Below are positions 27,401-39,400 of a DNA stretch of 64,000 nucleotides, one piece after another. Below the pieces are notes generated by a model that worked only from the letters and a program-made list of their open reading frames with translations, was not told the origin of the DNA and did no database searches. A program made the position numbers and the translations under genes. The stretch lies in NCBI GenBank assembly GCA_030323885.1, contig CM059194.1:29236363-29300362 (forward strand), written 5' to 3'. This stretch comes from Branchipolynoe longqiensis (lineage: Eukaryota; Annelida; Polychaeta; Phyllodocida; Polynoidae). Position 1 is the stretch's first letter. Every line of letters begins with the position of its first letter.

Positions 27401-30400
27401 AAATACAGAAAAAGTGAAATATCTCTACAACCACACCACATAGAAACAAATCGCTTGGTACACATATAAGCTGTATTCACACGGACAAAATGTGAGGCGT
27501 ATCACACAAATCGAATCAGGTGAGGCGAATTAGGCGCCCGTTCACACGGACACTGCGTGAGGCGGAAGTGGATATCTGCGCATGAGCAAGTCCAGGCTAA
27601 CCAGCGCCATTTTGGGTTCGACGACGCCGGCACCAGAGAGTGTGGGTTCGACCTAGATATGTATTTAATGATTCGTATTGGTTTGGAACGGTCAAAACTT
27701 CTGCTGGGCAGTGAAACCCTACAAATAAATGATGAAAAAAATATCTGTGCATAGATAGCGGTTTCATTAATTAAATTATATAATATGCTCTTTTGATCAA
27801 CCGGAAAGTCAACAAACTGATGTGTCGACTGCGCATGCATGTGATGTCCTAAATCGCTTCATATGCGTTCACACGGACAGGGTAGAACGCCTCAGAGTAA
27901 ATCGCTTCGTGTAGACCACCTCGCGATGCGTTTTACAGTAGGCGATTTATATGAATCGATTCAGCCCTAAAACGCCTCACCGTCGCGTTCACACGGCAAA
28001 TGTGAGTCGCAGTACGCGAGGCGTTTCGCGTGAGGCGTTTTACCTCGCCCGTGTGAATACAGCTCTAGAAAACATCGTTACCAAAAAGATTATATTAAAT
28101 TTATAAGGTTAGGGCTCCTGAAATCTATTAATTTTGAATAAAACCCATATTTTGCACCTGTACGTATTGACACTATAGTGACAGTGTCTTCTCGGAAAAA
28201 ACCAAGATGGCAGTCCTTCGTCAGCATTCCGTACCGGGTAGTTCAAATCGTATTAACACGAATAATTCCATTAATACATCGTAATAATTTACAAAATATT
28301 TAGTATATTTAACAAACTGCGCATGCTCGGATCAACACCATCGGCCTGACGGTGGGCCGACGGTGGCTCGAATGTGGAAAATGAATGCAAACCAGCGGCG
28401 GGCTACCGCCGTAGGCCCGACGGTGGCTCAAAAGTGGAAAGGGATTGAAAGCTAACGTCGGAACACCACCGGTGGGCCGACGGTGGCTCGAATGTGGAAA
28501 ATGAATGCAAACCATCGGCAGGCTACCGCCGTAGGCCCGACGGTGGCCTGACGGTGGCTCAAAAGTGGAAAGGGATTGAAAACCAATGTCGGACTACCAC
28601 CGTCGGCCCGACGGTGGGCCGACAGTGGAAAGTCGATGGCGACGGTGCGACCAATAGCCGACGTCGGCCCGACGGCTGTGTGCTATCTGGGTAATATTTA
28701 GGGTGCCCGCCTCGGCATGACAGAAATATGGGTTCAAATCTCGCTCTAGGTTGATTGCATCAGGGATCTTAGATAGCCTAATAGTTAGGATGCTCGGTTA
28801 GGAATGGCATAAATATGGGTTCAAATCTCGGTCTATGTTGATTGCACCAGGGAGCCTAGAAACCTCTCTAAATCGACCGACCTTGGGACGGCATTAAGTG
28901 GTCCATTTAGGGAGGTGGTTGGTTTAGGGAGTTAGAATATGGTTACAATGGGACCCAAATAAAGCGATCGATATAGGGGAGTGGTCGATCTGTGGAGTGG
29001 TTGGTCGGTTAGGGAGGTTTTGCTGTATTAATAATTGTAGACAAAGAATAAGATGTCATTTTCTACTTTCACTTCCCATTAGTTCAATGCTCTTTGAGCA
29101 TTTGGAGGAGTTCAAGACAGACATCCTGGTGAAGCTGAACAATTTCCTGAGCAACATCAGGAAGAAGTTAAAGCTGGCTGGTGTGTCGACTGAACGCCTT
29201 GAGGTCACTGAGACGCACCTGAAGCAGCGGGTCAAACACTCGGTGAGTGGGCGCCAGTTGGGAGAATGTTGGCGGGAACACTCACCAGTGTCTGCATTTT
29301 GAAAATGTATAAATTTATCAATATTTTATTCAGCTGTGAATAAGTTAAGCTGTGTTGGTAATGTTACTTGATTGGGGTCTATATATCGGTACAACGCAGG
29401 CTTTGCATGTAGAAAGCCAGGATTTCGATTCCATGTCGAGTAAAACCAATGACTTACAAAATTGGTACTTGTCACTTCCTAGCCTGCCACTCGGCAATAA
29501 TAGGATAGAGCAAGAACTGGTTAGCTCAGTATCAGGATAATTGAGTGGGATATCGGATCATGGTGTCAGTGACCTGATTTCCCAGTGGGGCAGCACTATA
29601 AAGTCGCTAAGAGTGCACTGTCACAATTGGTATCTGTCCTGATATGACCTTAGATGTTGCCAGGACATAAAACTCCAACCACAAACAAACCAATCAAACT
29701 TCCATACAGGTATACTCATTAACCTTTGTATTGCTACATAAAAGGAATACTTAGTCAATTTAATAGAACATGTCTGTGCAGAAGCTCAAAGCCTTCGGAA
29801 TATGTAGCTTCAACAATGTCTCCATTGGTAGGTAATCGTCGCCTTATCAGAAACCAACACATTCTTTACTGACCGGCAGCGTGAGATCAACCGAGTGGTA
29901 ACTCTGTCTCTACAGGTAAGCCATCTGCATTGCAAGGACAATCAGGGGTGAAAGATCTCCGCGATTTCGCGGATTTGGGCGATTGTTGATATTCACTGAT
30001 TAACATTTACAAAATGTCAGTATATTATATCTAACAGCAATTTAATAGTCCGAATCCCATTCTTATATGACCTTAGATGTTGCTAGAGCATAAAACCCAA
30101 ACAAGAGAAGGTTAGGTATAGGCATAATATAGTCACAAGGACAGTTGAAACCTGCGATTCCCCGTCAGTGCTAATCCTATCGAAGTCTCGGGCTGATTTC
30201 CACATTTTTTGTCGGAGACCACTTTCATTCCTAGACAATGCTACCATGTTATGATGTAGCAGATTGTATCTTTACGGCAAAGAAAATGGAGCAGTAGAAT
30301 AATGAAGACTGATTGTCTGCGATTTAAATTCCCTCTGCTTAATTAGCGAATGTAACAAAGAAACAAAAGATAGTTACAAATATTACCTATATGTAGCTGG

Positions 30401-33400
30401 TGAATACCAGACGGGATGTCTAAATGAGTTGAGCATCTGTCTTCTATTTTGGTGGTTCATGGGATTTTACCCATGGTCGAGTCAAACCAATGACTTAAAA
30501 ATTGATACTTCCTAGTCTGGCGTTTGGCATTACACGGATAGGGCATGGAGCAGTGAAATGCGGAAGACCAATTGTCTGCAATTGAAATTTCCCCCCACTT
30601 AATCAACTAGCTAATGTACCAAAAATGAATAAGATGGCGCATTGCTGCAGGAGCGCATGGAGCTGGCGTACCAGTGCTGCATGCAACAGTCAGGTAAAGG
30701 CGCGTTCGGCCACATGAAGGAGGTCATGAAGAATTTTGTGGCTGACAAAAAGCAGTGGTTCTTTGAAAAGAGCTCGGGCTGCCTCGTCGCCCTCTGGGGG
30801 CTGCAGGTGAGTAAAGAGTGAAAAGAGGCACTGAGAAGGGACCTATTTAGATGAATCAGTTATGCGCTTAATGTTGCATAGTCCAATGGTTTTGATTCTT
30901 TTGTCATTTCCTGAGATAAATATATTAAGTTGATCATTATGATCTATCTTACTTTGGTTTGAAGTAACTTTTATTTCAAATGGCTAACTTGAAATATTTC
31001 AAGTGCAAACATGCCAAAATAATTTCGGCAAGCACGTCAAAACTCTTGACACCATAGGCTTCTGCAGTAACATGTTCTATTAAATTGTCTCAGTATTGCC
31101 TTCTTTGTGGTGACAAATGTTTAATAAGTGCACCAGTGTCTAAGTTAGATATGTAGAATCAAATTTAGATAATTGTTTTGGTTTTGAAACCAGCTTTAAA
31201 CAATTGTTTTTGTAATGTCTCCTTTAGGACAAGATCGAGGGTATGCTGGCGATGATCGTTGCGTATGTGGTGCATGAGCGCACCCAGGTACTGGAGCCGC
31301 TCTGGCAGGAGCCAGCGCAGGCCTGCACCTTAAGGCACGCTCTCCTGAGAGGTGAAGTTGGACATCTAACCTACATATTCCCTCTTCTTCCCGTCCCGTA
31401 TTAAAGCGGAATTTAGTTGCATAGAGCTTTTGACATTCATATTTTTAAAGACACTGCATAGGTCCATACGAGGCCTAGAAAGTCTTGGAACTTCATTTGC
31501 CCCATTTCAAGGCCTTGAAAAGCCTTGAATTTAACATATTTTGGGTAATTAGTCTTGAAAAGCCGTGAATTCCATTAAACTGTCCCAACTGATCTAAATT
31601 GGTGCATAATTTCAATTGTGGTTAATTCGGCGGGAAAGCCGGTGCTGACCCCTGGGGCCATATGCACCAATCGGAGTTAGGGCCTTAACCGCGGTTTGGG
31701 TATCTCCACACGGCTAACTGTGGAAAATAGGTATGCGCCAGCGCTAACCGCGGACCGTAGCCTAGGCTAAGCTACCCCAGTTTCAAATCAGGTTTAACTG
31801 CTAGCCGGGGCGGTTAGTGTGCGTGTATGGATGTAAATGTGTGTCTATGTGTGTCTAGGTGTGTGTGTCTCTGTGTGTGTCTCTGTGTGTGTGTGTGTGT
31901 GTGTCTCTGTGTCTGTGTGTGTGTGTGTGTGTCTCTGTGTCTGTGTGTGTCTGTGTGTGTGTCTGTGTGTTTCTGTGTGTGTCTCTGTGTGTCTGTGTCT
32001 CTGTGTGTGTCTCTGTGTGTGTCTGTGTCTGTGTGTTTGTGTTTCTGTGTGTGTGTCTCTGTGTGTGTATATGTGTGTGTGAATCTGTCTCTGTGTGTCT
32101 CTATCTGTGTCTCTGTGTTTCTGTGTGTCTCTGTGTCTCTGAGAGTGAGAGTGAGAGTCAGACTGAGAGTGAGAGTGAAAGTCAGAGTCAGACTGAGAGT
32201 CAGAGTCAGAGTCAGACTGAGAGTGAGAGTCAGACTGAGAGTCAGAGTCAGACTGAGAGTCAGAGTGAGAGTCAGACTGAGACTGAGAGTGAGAGTCAGA
32301 CTGAGAGTGAGAGTCAGAGTCAGACTGAGAGTCAGAGTGAGAGTCAGACTGAGAGTGAGGCACACACAGAGACACAGACACACACAGAGACACACACAGA
32401 GACACAGACACACACACAGAGACAGACACACACACACAGACACATACACACACAGACACAAAGACACAGACACAGACACACACAGACACATACACACAGA
32501 CACAGAGACACAGACAGACACAGACACACACATAGAGAGTAAACAAACCGCCGCCGGTGCCAGTATGTAAAGCGATGTCGATGCGGCAGCGGCGGCGATT
32601 TGTTTACTTTACCTTCGTCGATTCGAAAATATTAATATTAATATCGCCGCCAATGCGGCGGTAGCCTTAATAACGGTTCGAATTTAGGGTTAAATTGATA
32701 AAATTTCACTTATTGCGTATGTAATTCTGTTAAATATGATAGCATTTAATATATTTGAGCCTAATATATGCCTACAAACGCAGAGGGAATTCCCAAATCT
32801 ATAAATAAACTCACGGTCAGCTATCCGCCCTGGCTAAAACATTGGTGCATACCAATTTATATTTTTCGCGGACCCCCCACTACCCGGAGCTAGCTGACCG
32901 GAGTTAGCGCCTAGCTCCGGTTACGACTAGCACAACTTGGTGCATACAGGCCCTGGGGCCGTATGCACCAAGTTGTGCCAACGTTAACCGGAGCTAAGCG
33001 CTAGCTTCGGTTAACTATCTCTTGGTAGCGGGGGGTCCGTGAAAAAGATAAACTGGTATGCGCCAATGTTTTAGCCGGGGCGGATAGCTGACCGTGAGTT
33101 TATTTATAGATTTGGGAATTCCCTCCAGTCGACGATATGAATAACGCCGCCAATTCGGCAGCAACGTTAATATCGGTTCGCATTTAGGGTTAATTTGACC
33201 AAATTTCACTTATTCCGTATGTAAATCTGTCAAATATGACTGCATTTAATAGATTTGGGCATAAGAAATTCCCGCCGATTCGGCGGCCATTTTTACTTGA
33301 CGTCGACAGTATGGATATCAATGTCGCTGCGGCGGCGGCGATTTGTTTACTTTAAATTCGTTGATTCGAAAATATTAATATCACCATTGCTACGGCAGCA

Positions 33401-36400
33401 GCATTAATATCGCTTCGCATTTAGCGTTAAGCTGATAAGATTTCACTTATTGCGTATGTAATTCTGTTAAATATATCGGCGGCCGCCACACTAACCGGAC
33501 CGGGTAAGCCCTTACCCCACATCAAAAGGTGGTTTAGCTTAGCCTAGGTTACGGTGGGCGGTTAGCGCTGGCCCCGATTGGTGCATACCAATTTTCCACA
33601 GTTAGCCGTGTGGAGATACCCAAACCGCGGTTAAGGCCTTAACTCCGATTGGTGCATATGGCCCCAGGATGCTATTCCGCACACTTCGAGGGACGCCTTT
33701 GTTCCGGCACTCGGCCCGGCTCCTCCAACATGTAACCTTTTTTGATAGTTTAAGTGTTCAGCAGCAACTCTGAGACAAAGTATTTGTAACTCTTCTCTGC
33801 ACCTGTATGGAATATGTATGATTCTCGAGGAGCTCATGGACGATGGAACCAGTGGAGTGTAGTTGTGGTGTTTCTCCAGCAATCACGTACCGACTAGCTG
33901 TATTATCGCCCCATGTGCGCGACAGCTCCGTTGGTTCCTCCGATGCAACGTTTGCTTGAAAACTCGCAGTAAGTTATGGAAATAAGTCACACGATGCTTT
34001 ATAAAGACCTTTAGGAGCTCTTGTGCGAATTTGGTAACTGTGGCGAACAGATTACCAGAATTATCGGCGTGAAACCGCTGAGTTTTCCGGTACGCTAGAT
34101 ATGTCAGTCGCCATTGTTACTGCTGTCGACCTTACCGGCTCGATTATCGCTATTGTATTTTAGCGCCATTATCCTGCTAAAACCCAAGAATGCTGGAGGA
34201 TACAAATTCTTGTCTATATTTGGTTCCTACAAGCTCATCAAACTGTAACAGATTGGATACCTGTGTAGACATCGATGACTTGATATCCACTGCGCCAACG
34301 CACATACTGACACTATTGTTGCTAAACCGTTGACTTCTCCGGTACGCCAGATTTGACACTCGCCTTTTTTATTGCTGTCCGACCTTACCGGCTTGACTAT
34401 CGCTATTGTATTTAACGTCATTAGCGTGTTGAAACCCAAGAATGCTGGAGGATACAAATTCAGCGAGATTTGGTTCTTACAAGTTCATCAAACGAATAAT
34501 GTGCGCTGAGTGGCGTTTTCGAGTTAAACAGTACATTTTATGAATTAAACGTGCGTGGCTGCCCGGCGCTGTGACCGCCATGTCACGTTTAAACCACCGG
34601 CTCTCCTCTGATCATACTTGGATGGGTACCACCAGGGATTATGAATTAAACACGCGTGGTTTATGGCATCGCTGACCGTCATATCACGTTTAACTAACTC
34701 AACAAGCATCATTATCGTGCTGAAACCCAAGAATGCTGGAGGATACGGATTCTTGGGAGATTTGGCTCTTACAAGTTCATCAAACGAATAATGTGTGCGT
34801 TTAGGCCCGAAACCCAAGAATGCTGGAGGATACGAATTCTTGCGGAGACTTGGTTCTTACGAGTTCTTCAAACGAGTAATATTAACAATTAATTGAATTA
34901 TCGGCGTTAAACCGTCGGGTTTCCGGTATGCTAGATTGGCAGCCGCCATTGTTGATGCCGCTCAGACCTTCCCGGCCCGATTGTCACGACTGTATTGTGG
35001 CGTCGGTGTCGTGTTAAAACCCCAGAATGGTAGGGGATACAAAGTTTTGTGTAGATTCCTTCCTACAAGTTCATCAAACGAATAATCTGTGCGTTTAGTG
35101 GCGTCTTTCGAGTTAAATGAGTATATTTTATGAATTGGACATGCGTGAGTTACGGTGCTGTTGACAGCCGTATCACCTTCAAACCACCGGCTCTCGCCTG
35201 ATCATAGTGACAGTCCATGAGTGATACCACCCGAGGCACCCACATAACGCCTTTGACCTGAACTGTTCTCAAAAGTGACAGGGCTTGACTTAATCTAAGA
35301 GCCTACGTTGCCGTCGCCTTGTTGGACGTGCGGGTGACTCCTCTTTCTAGGATGCACCCCATCTCCGGTGCTGACGGCATCATCATGACACCAACCGAGG
35401 CAACTACACCACACGGGAGGACTATGGGGATTCAAACCTGACCCCCTGGATCTGACACACATCAGGTGCCGCGTCACTCCCTACTGTTTGGCCGAGTGAC
35501 CTGGAACCTGTGTGAATGTCATGAAAACGGTTTAATGTGTCACTGCTGCGGGGATACCCCCCCCCACCTGCTGTTGAAGCTGGTTCCTGGGGCCCAACAC
35601 GGGGCCGTGCACTGGCACTGGCCACCAGCGCGGGGAGCTAGCCGTCCACTGTAGACGTTCACACTGAAAAAATCTGTGCAAACATCGGTGATCGGAGATG
35701 TGTTTAGGCAGCGGTGACTGGATACCTGTGTGGACATCATAACTTGATGTCCGCTAGGCCAACGCACATACCGGCACTGAGTCTATAAATACCAGCCATG
35801 TGGTGTCTCTGTGGGTGTGGACGACTTGTTGCCTGCTAGGACAACACACAGACTGGCACTGAGTCCATAAACATCAAGGATGTGATTCTGTGTGAAACTG
35901 ACATTGATAGTGCATCATAGCAACATCACCCACGTCAACCACATCAAACATGCCGGTGACCATACTTTTGTCAACACTCACCCAGGCCATCAATGTGTGA
36001 TGTAACGGTCACGTCGCCCCAGTCGTGCACATATACTGCAAACATCCGCGATGTCACCACGCCGAAGTCGTCATGCGCGTCACTCATGTCCATGAGGTCA
36101 CTATGACCACGATGTAACCCACGTCCACGGCATCACCCACGTCCAAGACGTCACCCGTGTCCAGTGAGGCCACCCACATCACTCTCAGCAATGATGTCAC
36201 CCACGTCCACAAGATCACCCACGTCACCCAAGCCAAAAAACGACGCCAACGACATCACCCATGTCCATGGCGCCACCCGCATCACTCTCGCCGGTGATGT
36301 CACCCACGTTCAAAAGGTCACCCATGTCACCCACGTCACTCAAGCCAAAATGACGCCGACGGCATCACCCATGTCCATGATGCCACCCGCATCACTCTCG

Positions 36401-39400
36401 TCGGTGATGTCACCCATGTTCAAAAGGTCACCCACGTTGCCCACCCGCATCACTCTCGTCAGTGATGTCACCCACGTTCAAGTCATCACGCGCGTCACTC
36501 ATGTCCATGAGGTCACCACGACCACGGTGTGGCCCACATCCACGGCATCACCCATGTTCATGGCGCCACCCACATCACTCTCAGCAATGATGTCAACCAT
36601 GTCCACAAGGTTACCCATGGCACTCGTGCCCATGATGTTACCCGCGTCCACAGTGTCACCCATGGCCCTGGCGCCATCCACATCACTCTCGGCAATGATG
36701 TCACCCGGATCCACAATGTCACCCACGGCACCCACATCACTCGCACCCACGACGGTACCCATGTCCACAGTGTCACCCACGTCACTCGGACCCACAACCT
36801 TACCCGTGGCACACGCGCCCTTGGTGTCAATGACATCGCCTGCAATGCCACCCACATCCGCGGCGTCACCCACGTCAACATCACCATGCCCATGGCACCG
36901 CCCATGTTCATGTCGCCCGGGCCAAAATGATGCCAACGGGATCACCCATGTCCATGACAACACCCACATCACTCTCGCCGGTGATGTCACCCATGTCCAC
37001 AATGTCACCCACGTCACTCGCGCCGGTGACGCCAGTGGCATCGCCCGCAACGCCACCCACATCCACAACATCACCCATGTCATCACCATCTCCCTGGTGT
37101 CACCCCTGCCCACGTCACCCAAGCCAAAACGACTCCAACGGGGGCCCCCGGCACCGTCCACGGCCTCAGCCATGTCAAAAACCTCACCCACATCGGCCAG
37201 GCCAAAGGAACTACCATCCCCTCCGAACACGAGTGAGCAGGAGCTCGGGCAACCCCCCCTGTTGTACCGGCGACACCCAGCTCACCGCTGTGACCACACC
37301 AGGCCTGGCACTGCAGCGTGGGGCCTGGGCGGTCCTGCGGGTGCCCTCAGGCACCCCATCAGTCATCACCACTCTGACATCATACTGACCCTGCAGCAGT
37401 ATCGTGCCGCACCGGGCAGCCCTGGAGGATGTGGCTGTCCCGGGGCTAGTTCATACTACACGATCTCGCACTGGGGCGGTCTGGGCATGCGCAGCCCATG
37501 ACATGTGCCTCGGGGCACTAATGGCCTAGAGGCTGGGAGTTGGACACATTCACTCCAATTACCTCCCGGGGTAACCTCGGTCGCCCCCCGAGTCCTGGCT
37601 TTGTGTCTGGCTCGGCTCGGGGCTCCCCCTCGGTGGCTTCGAACCCGTGACCTGCGCTGCCCTCTGCTGAGATGTAGGAGGTTGCCTCAATGAATTAACT
37701 AACTATGACATAGAACTACCCTAAAATTGTCTAAGATTGTATAAGAGTGTTATGTGAATAAAACCTCCATTTCCCAAACTGATATCACTCTCCGGCTTTC
37801 CTGTCCGAATTGGTGCATAATTTCAATTGTGGTTAATTCGGCGGGAAAGCCGGTGCTGACCCCTGGATGCTATTCCGCACACTTCGAGGGACGCCTTTGT
37901 TCCGGAACTCGGCCCGGCTCCTCCAACATGTAACCTTTTTTTGCACACAACCCACCTCCTCTTCCGTGACTCCTCTCCGCCCCTGTCTCCCCCTCAGGTG
38001 GCTTCGAACCGGACTGCGCTGCCCTCTGCTGAGATGTAGGAGGTTGCCTCAATGAATTAACTAACTATGACATAGAACTACCCTAAAATTGACTAAGATT
38101 GTATAAGAGTGTTATGTGAATAAAACCTCCATTTCCCAAACTGATATTCCTGTCCGAATTAGTTTGAAATCGCCGTTCGCCATTCTCACCTCCTCCCTGA
38201 AAATTAAATGATGGTAAATTTACATGAAGTACTTCACTATTATTTTATCCACTGTAAAATATTTGCTAGGATAATTTCAGTGTAATATACATTGGAAACA
38301 AGTGTATGCCGTGTAAACTTGAGCTGCGACCCGCAATCCTGGGTCACGGGTTCAATCCTCCTGAGGGACCAATGGAACTGGGAATACTTGTATTATACAG
38401 TGTTCTGTGCTCATAATATAATAGTCAGGAAAGCATATTTCATTAACACAGGGGTGGAAGACCATGTCTTCGCGCTAATTTTCACGATCCTCCATGAACA
38501 ATCTGGCCATATCCCTCATAAGCTTAGCACTGCCAGTGAACACGAAAGGATTTCTGTCAGTCAAGCCTTTAAAAATCTTTTTGTCAGTGATGACTTTCAT
38601 CTGTTAATGATAGTTATAGTTCTGGCTCTAAGACAAATGAAGTCTTCACGTTTGTGTTTAGAATATTCTTTAATTGTTCTTCATTTGTCTAGGAATCAAG
38701 TTGTGTAGGCAAAACTTGAACCAGTTGGCGAAGGATGTCAACGTTCGCCCGCCCTTGCCCCAGTCCGTACATGTACCTCCCCCGGAGCTTCTAGTGGTGG
38801 ATGTGCCTGTTGATAACGCGCCGCCAGCGCCACAACTAGTCGGAGTCCCGCTGGACTACGGCTGTACACGACTGGACCCCATCTATGGGAAGCACCGAAT
38901 TGTCAACCTCTTTAGGGAGTGTACTATGCACACAAGTTTGCCAACAGGCAGGCGAGGAGATGACGGAAGGGCAGCCTGCCCTGCCGTGCACCAGCCCATT
39001 GTCAGGGAAGGTGCTATGCACACAAATTTGCCAACAGGCAGACAGGGAGATGATGGAAGGGAAGCCCACCCTGTCATGCCACAGCCGGCTTTCAGGGAAG
39101 CTGCTATACACACAAGCGGCAACAGGCAGACGGGGAGATGATGGAAGGGCAGTCCGCCTTGTCGTGCTACAACCCATTGTCAGGGAAGGTGCTATGCACA
39201 CAAGCTTGGCAACAGGCAGACCAGGAAATGACCGAAGGGCAGCCCACCCTGTTGGGCTACATACCACTTTCAGAGAAGGTGCTATGCACACAAGCTCGGC
39301 AACAGGCAGATGGGGAGATGATGGAAGGGCAGGCCGCCCTGTCGTGCTACAACCCGCTGTCAGGGAAGGTGCGATGCACACAAGCTCGGCAACAGGCAGG

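Larger units (their letters stand above)
26948..28691. mobile_element. TIR element with TA duplication and CGTCGGCCCGACGG subterminal repeats
   Basis: It begins CCCAGATAGCACACAGCC and ends with the exact inverse GGCTGTGTGCTATCTGGG, flanked by TA on both sides. Subterminal DNA is packed with the palindromic word CCGTCGGCCCGACGG and variants. There is no transposase. A TA duplication fits Tc1/mariner-like targeting, but the superfamily is not established. It encloses a second inverted-repeat element (27175-28203), which encloses a third (27470-28074). Confidence 0.75.

Noticed and set aside
31814..32570. Long ORFs of about 230-250 codons on both strands
   Set aside because: They are translations of the GTGTCTCT/GAGAGT microsatellite in every frame (runs of Cys-Val-Ser, Glu-Ser or His-Thr), with no gene signal.
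36164..37501. 445-codon ORF on + and 243-codon ORF on -
   Set aside because: Minisatellite units lacking stops. Several frames are open, there is no start context or domain, and it lies within intron 8.
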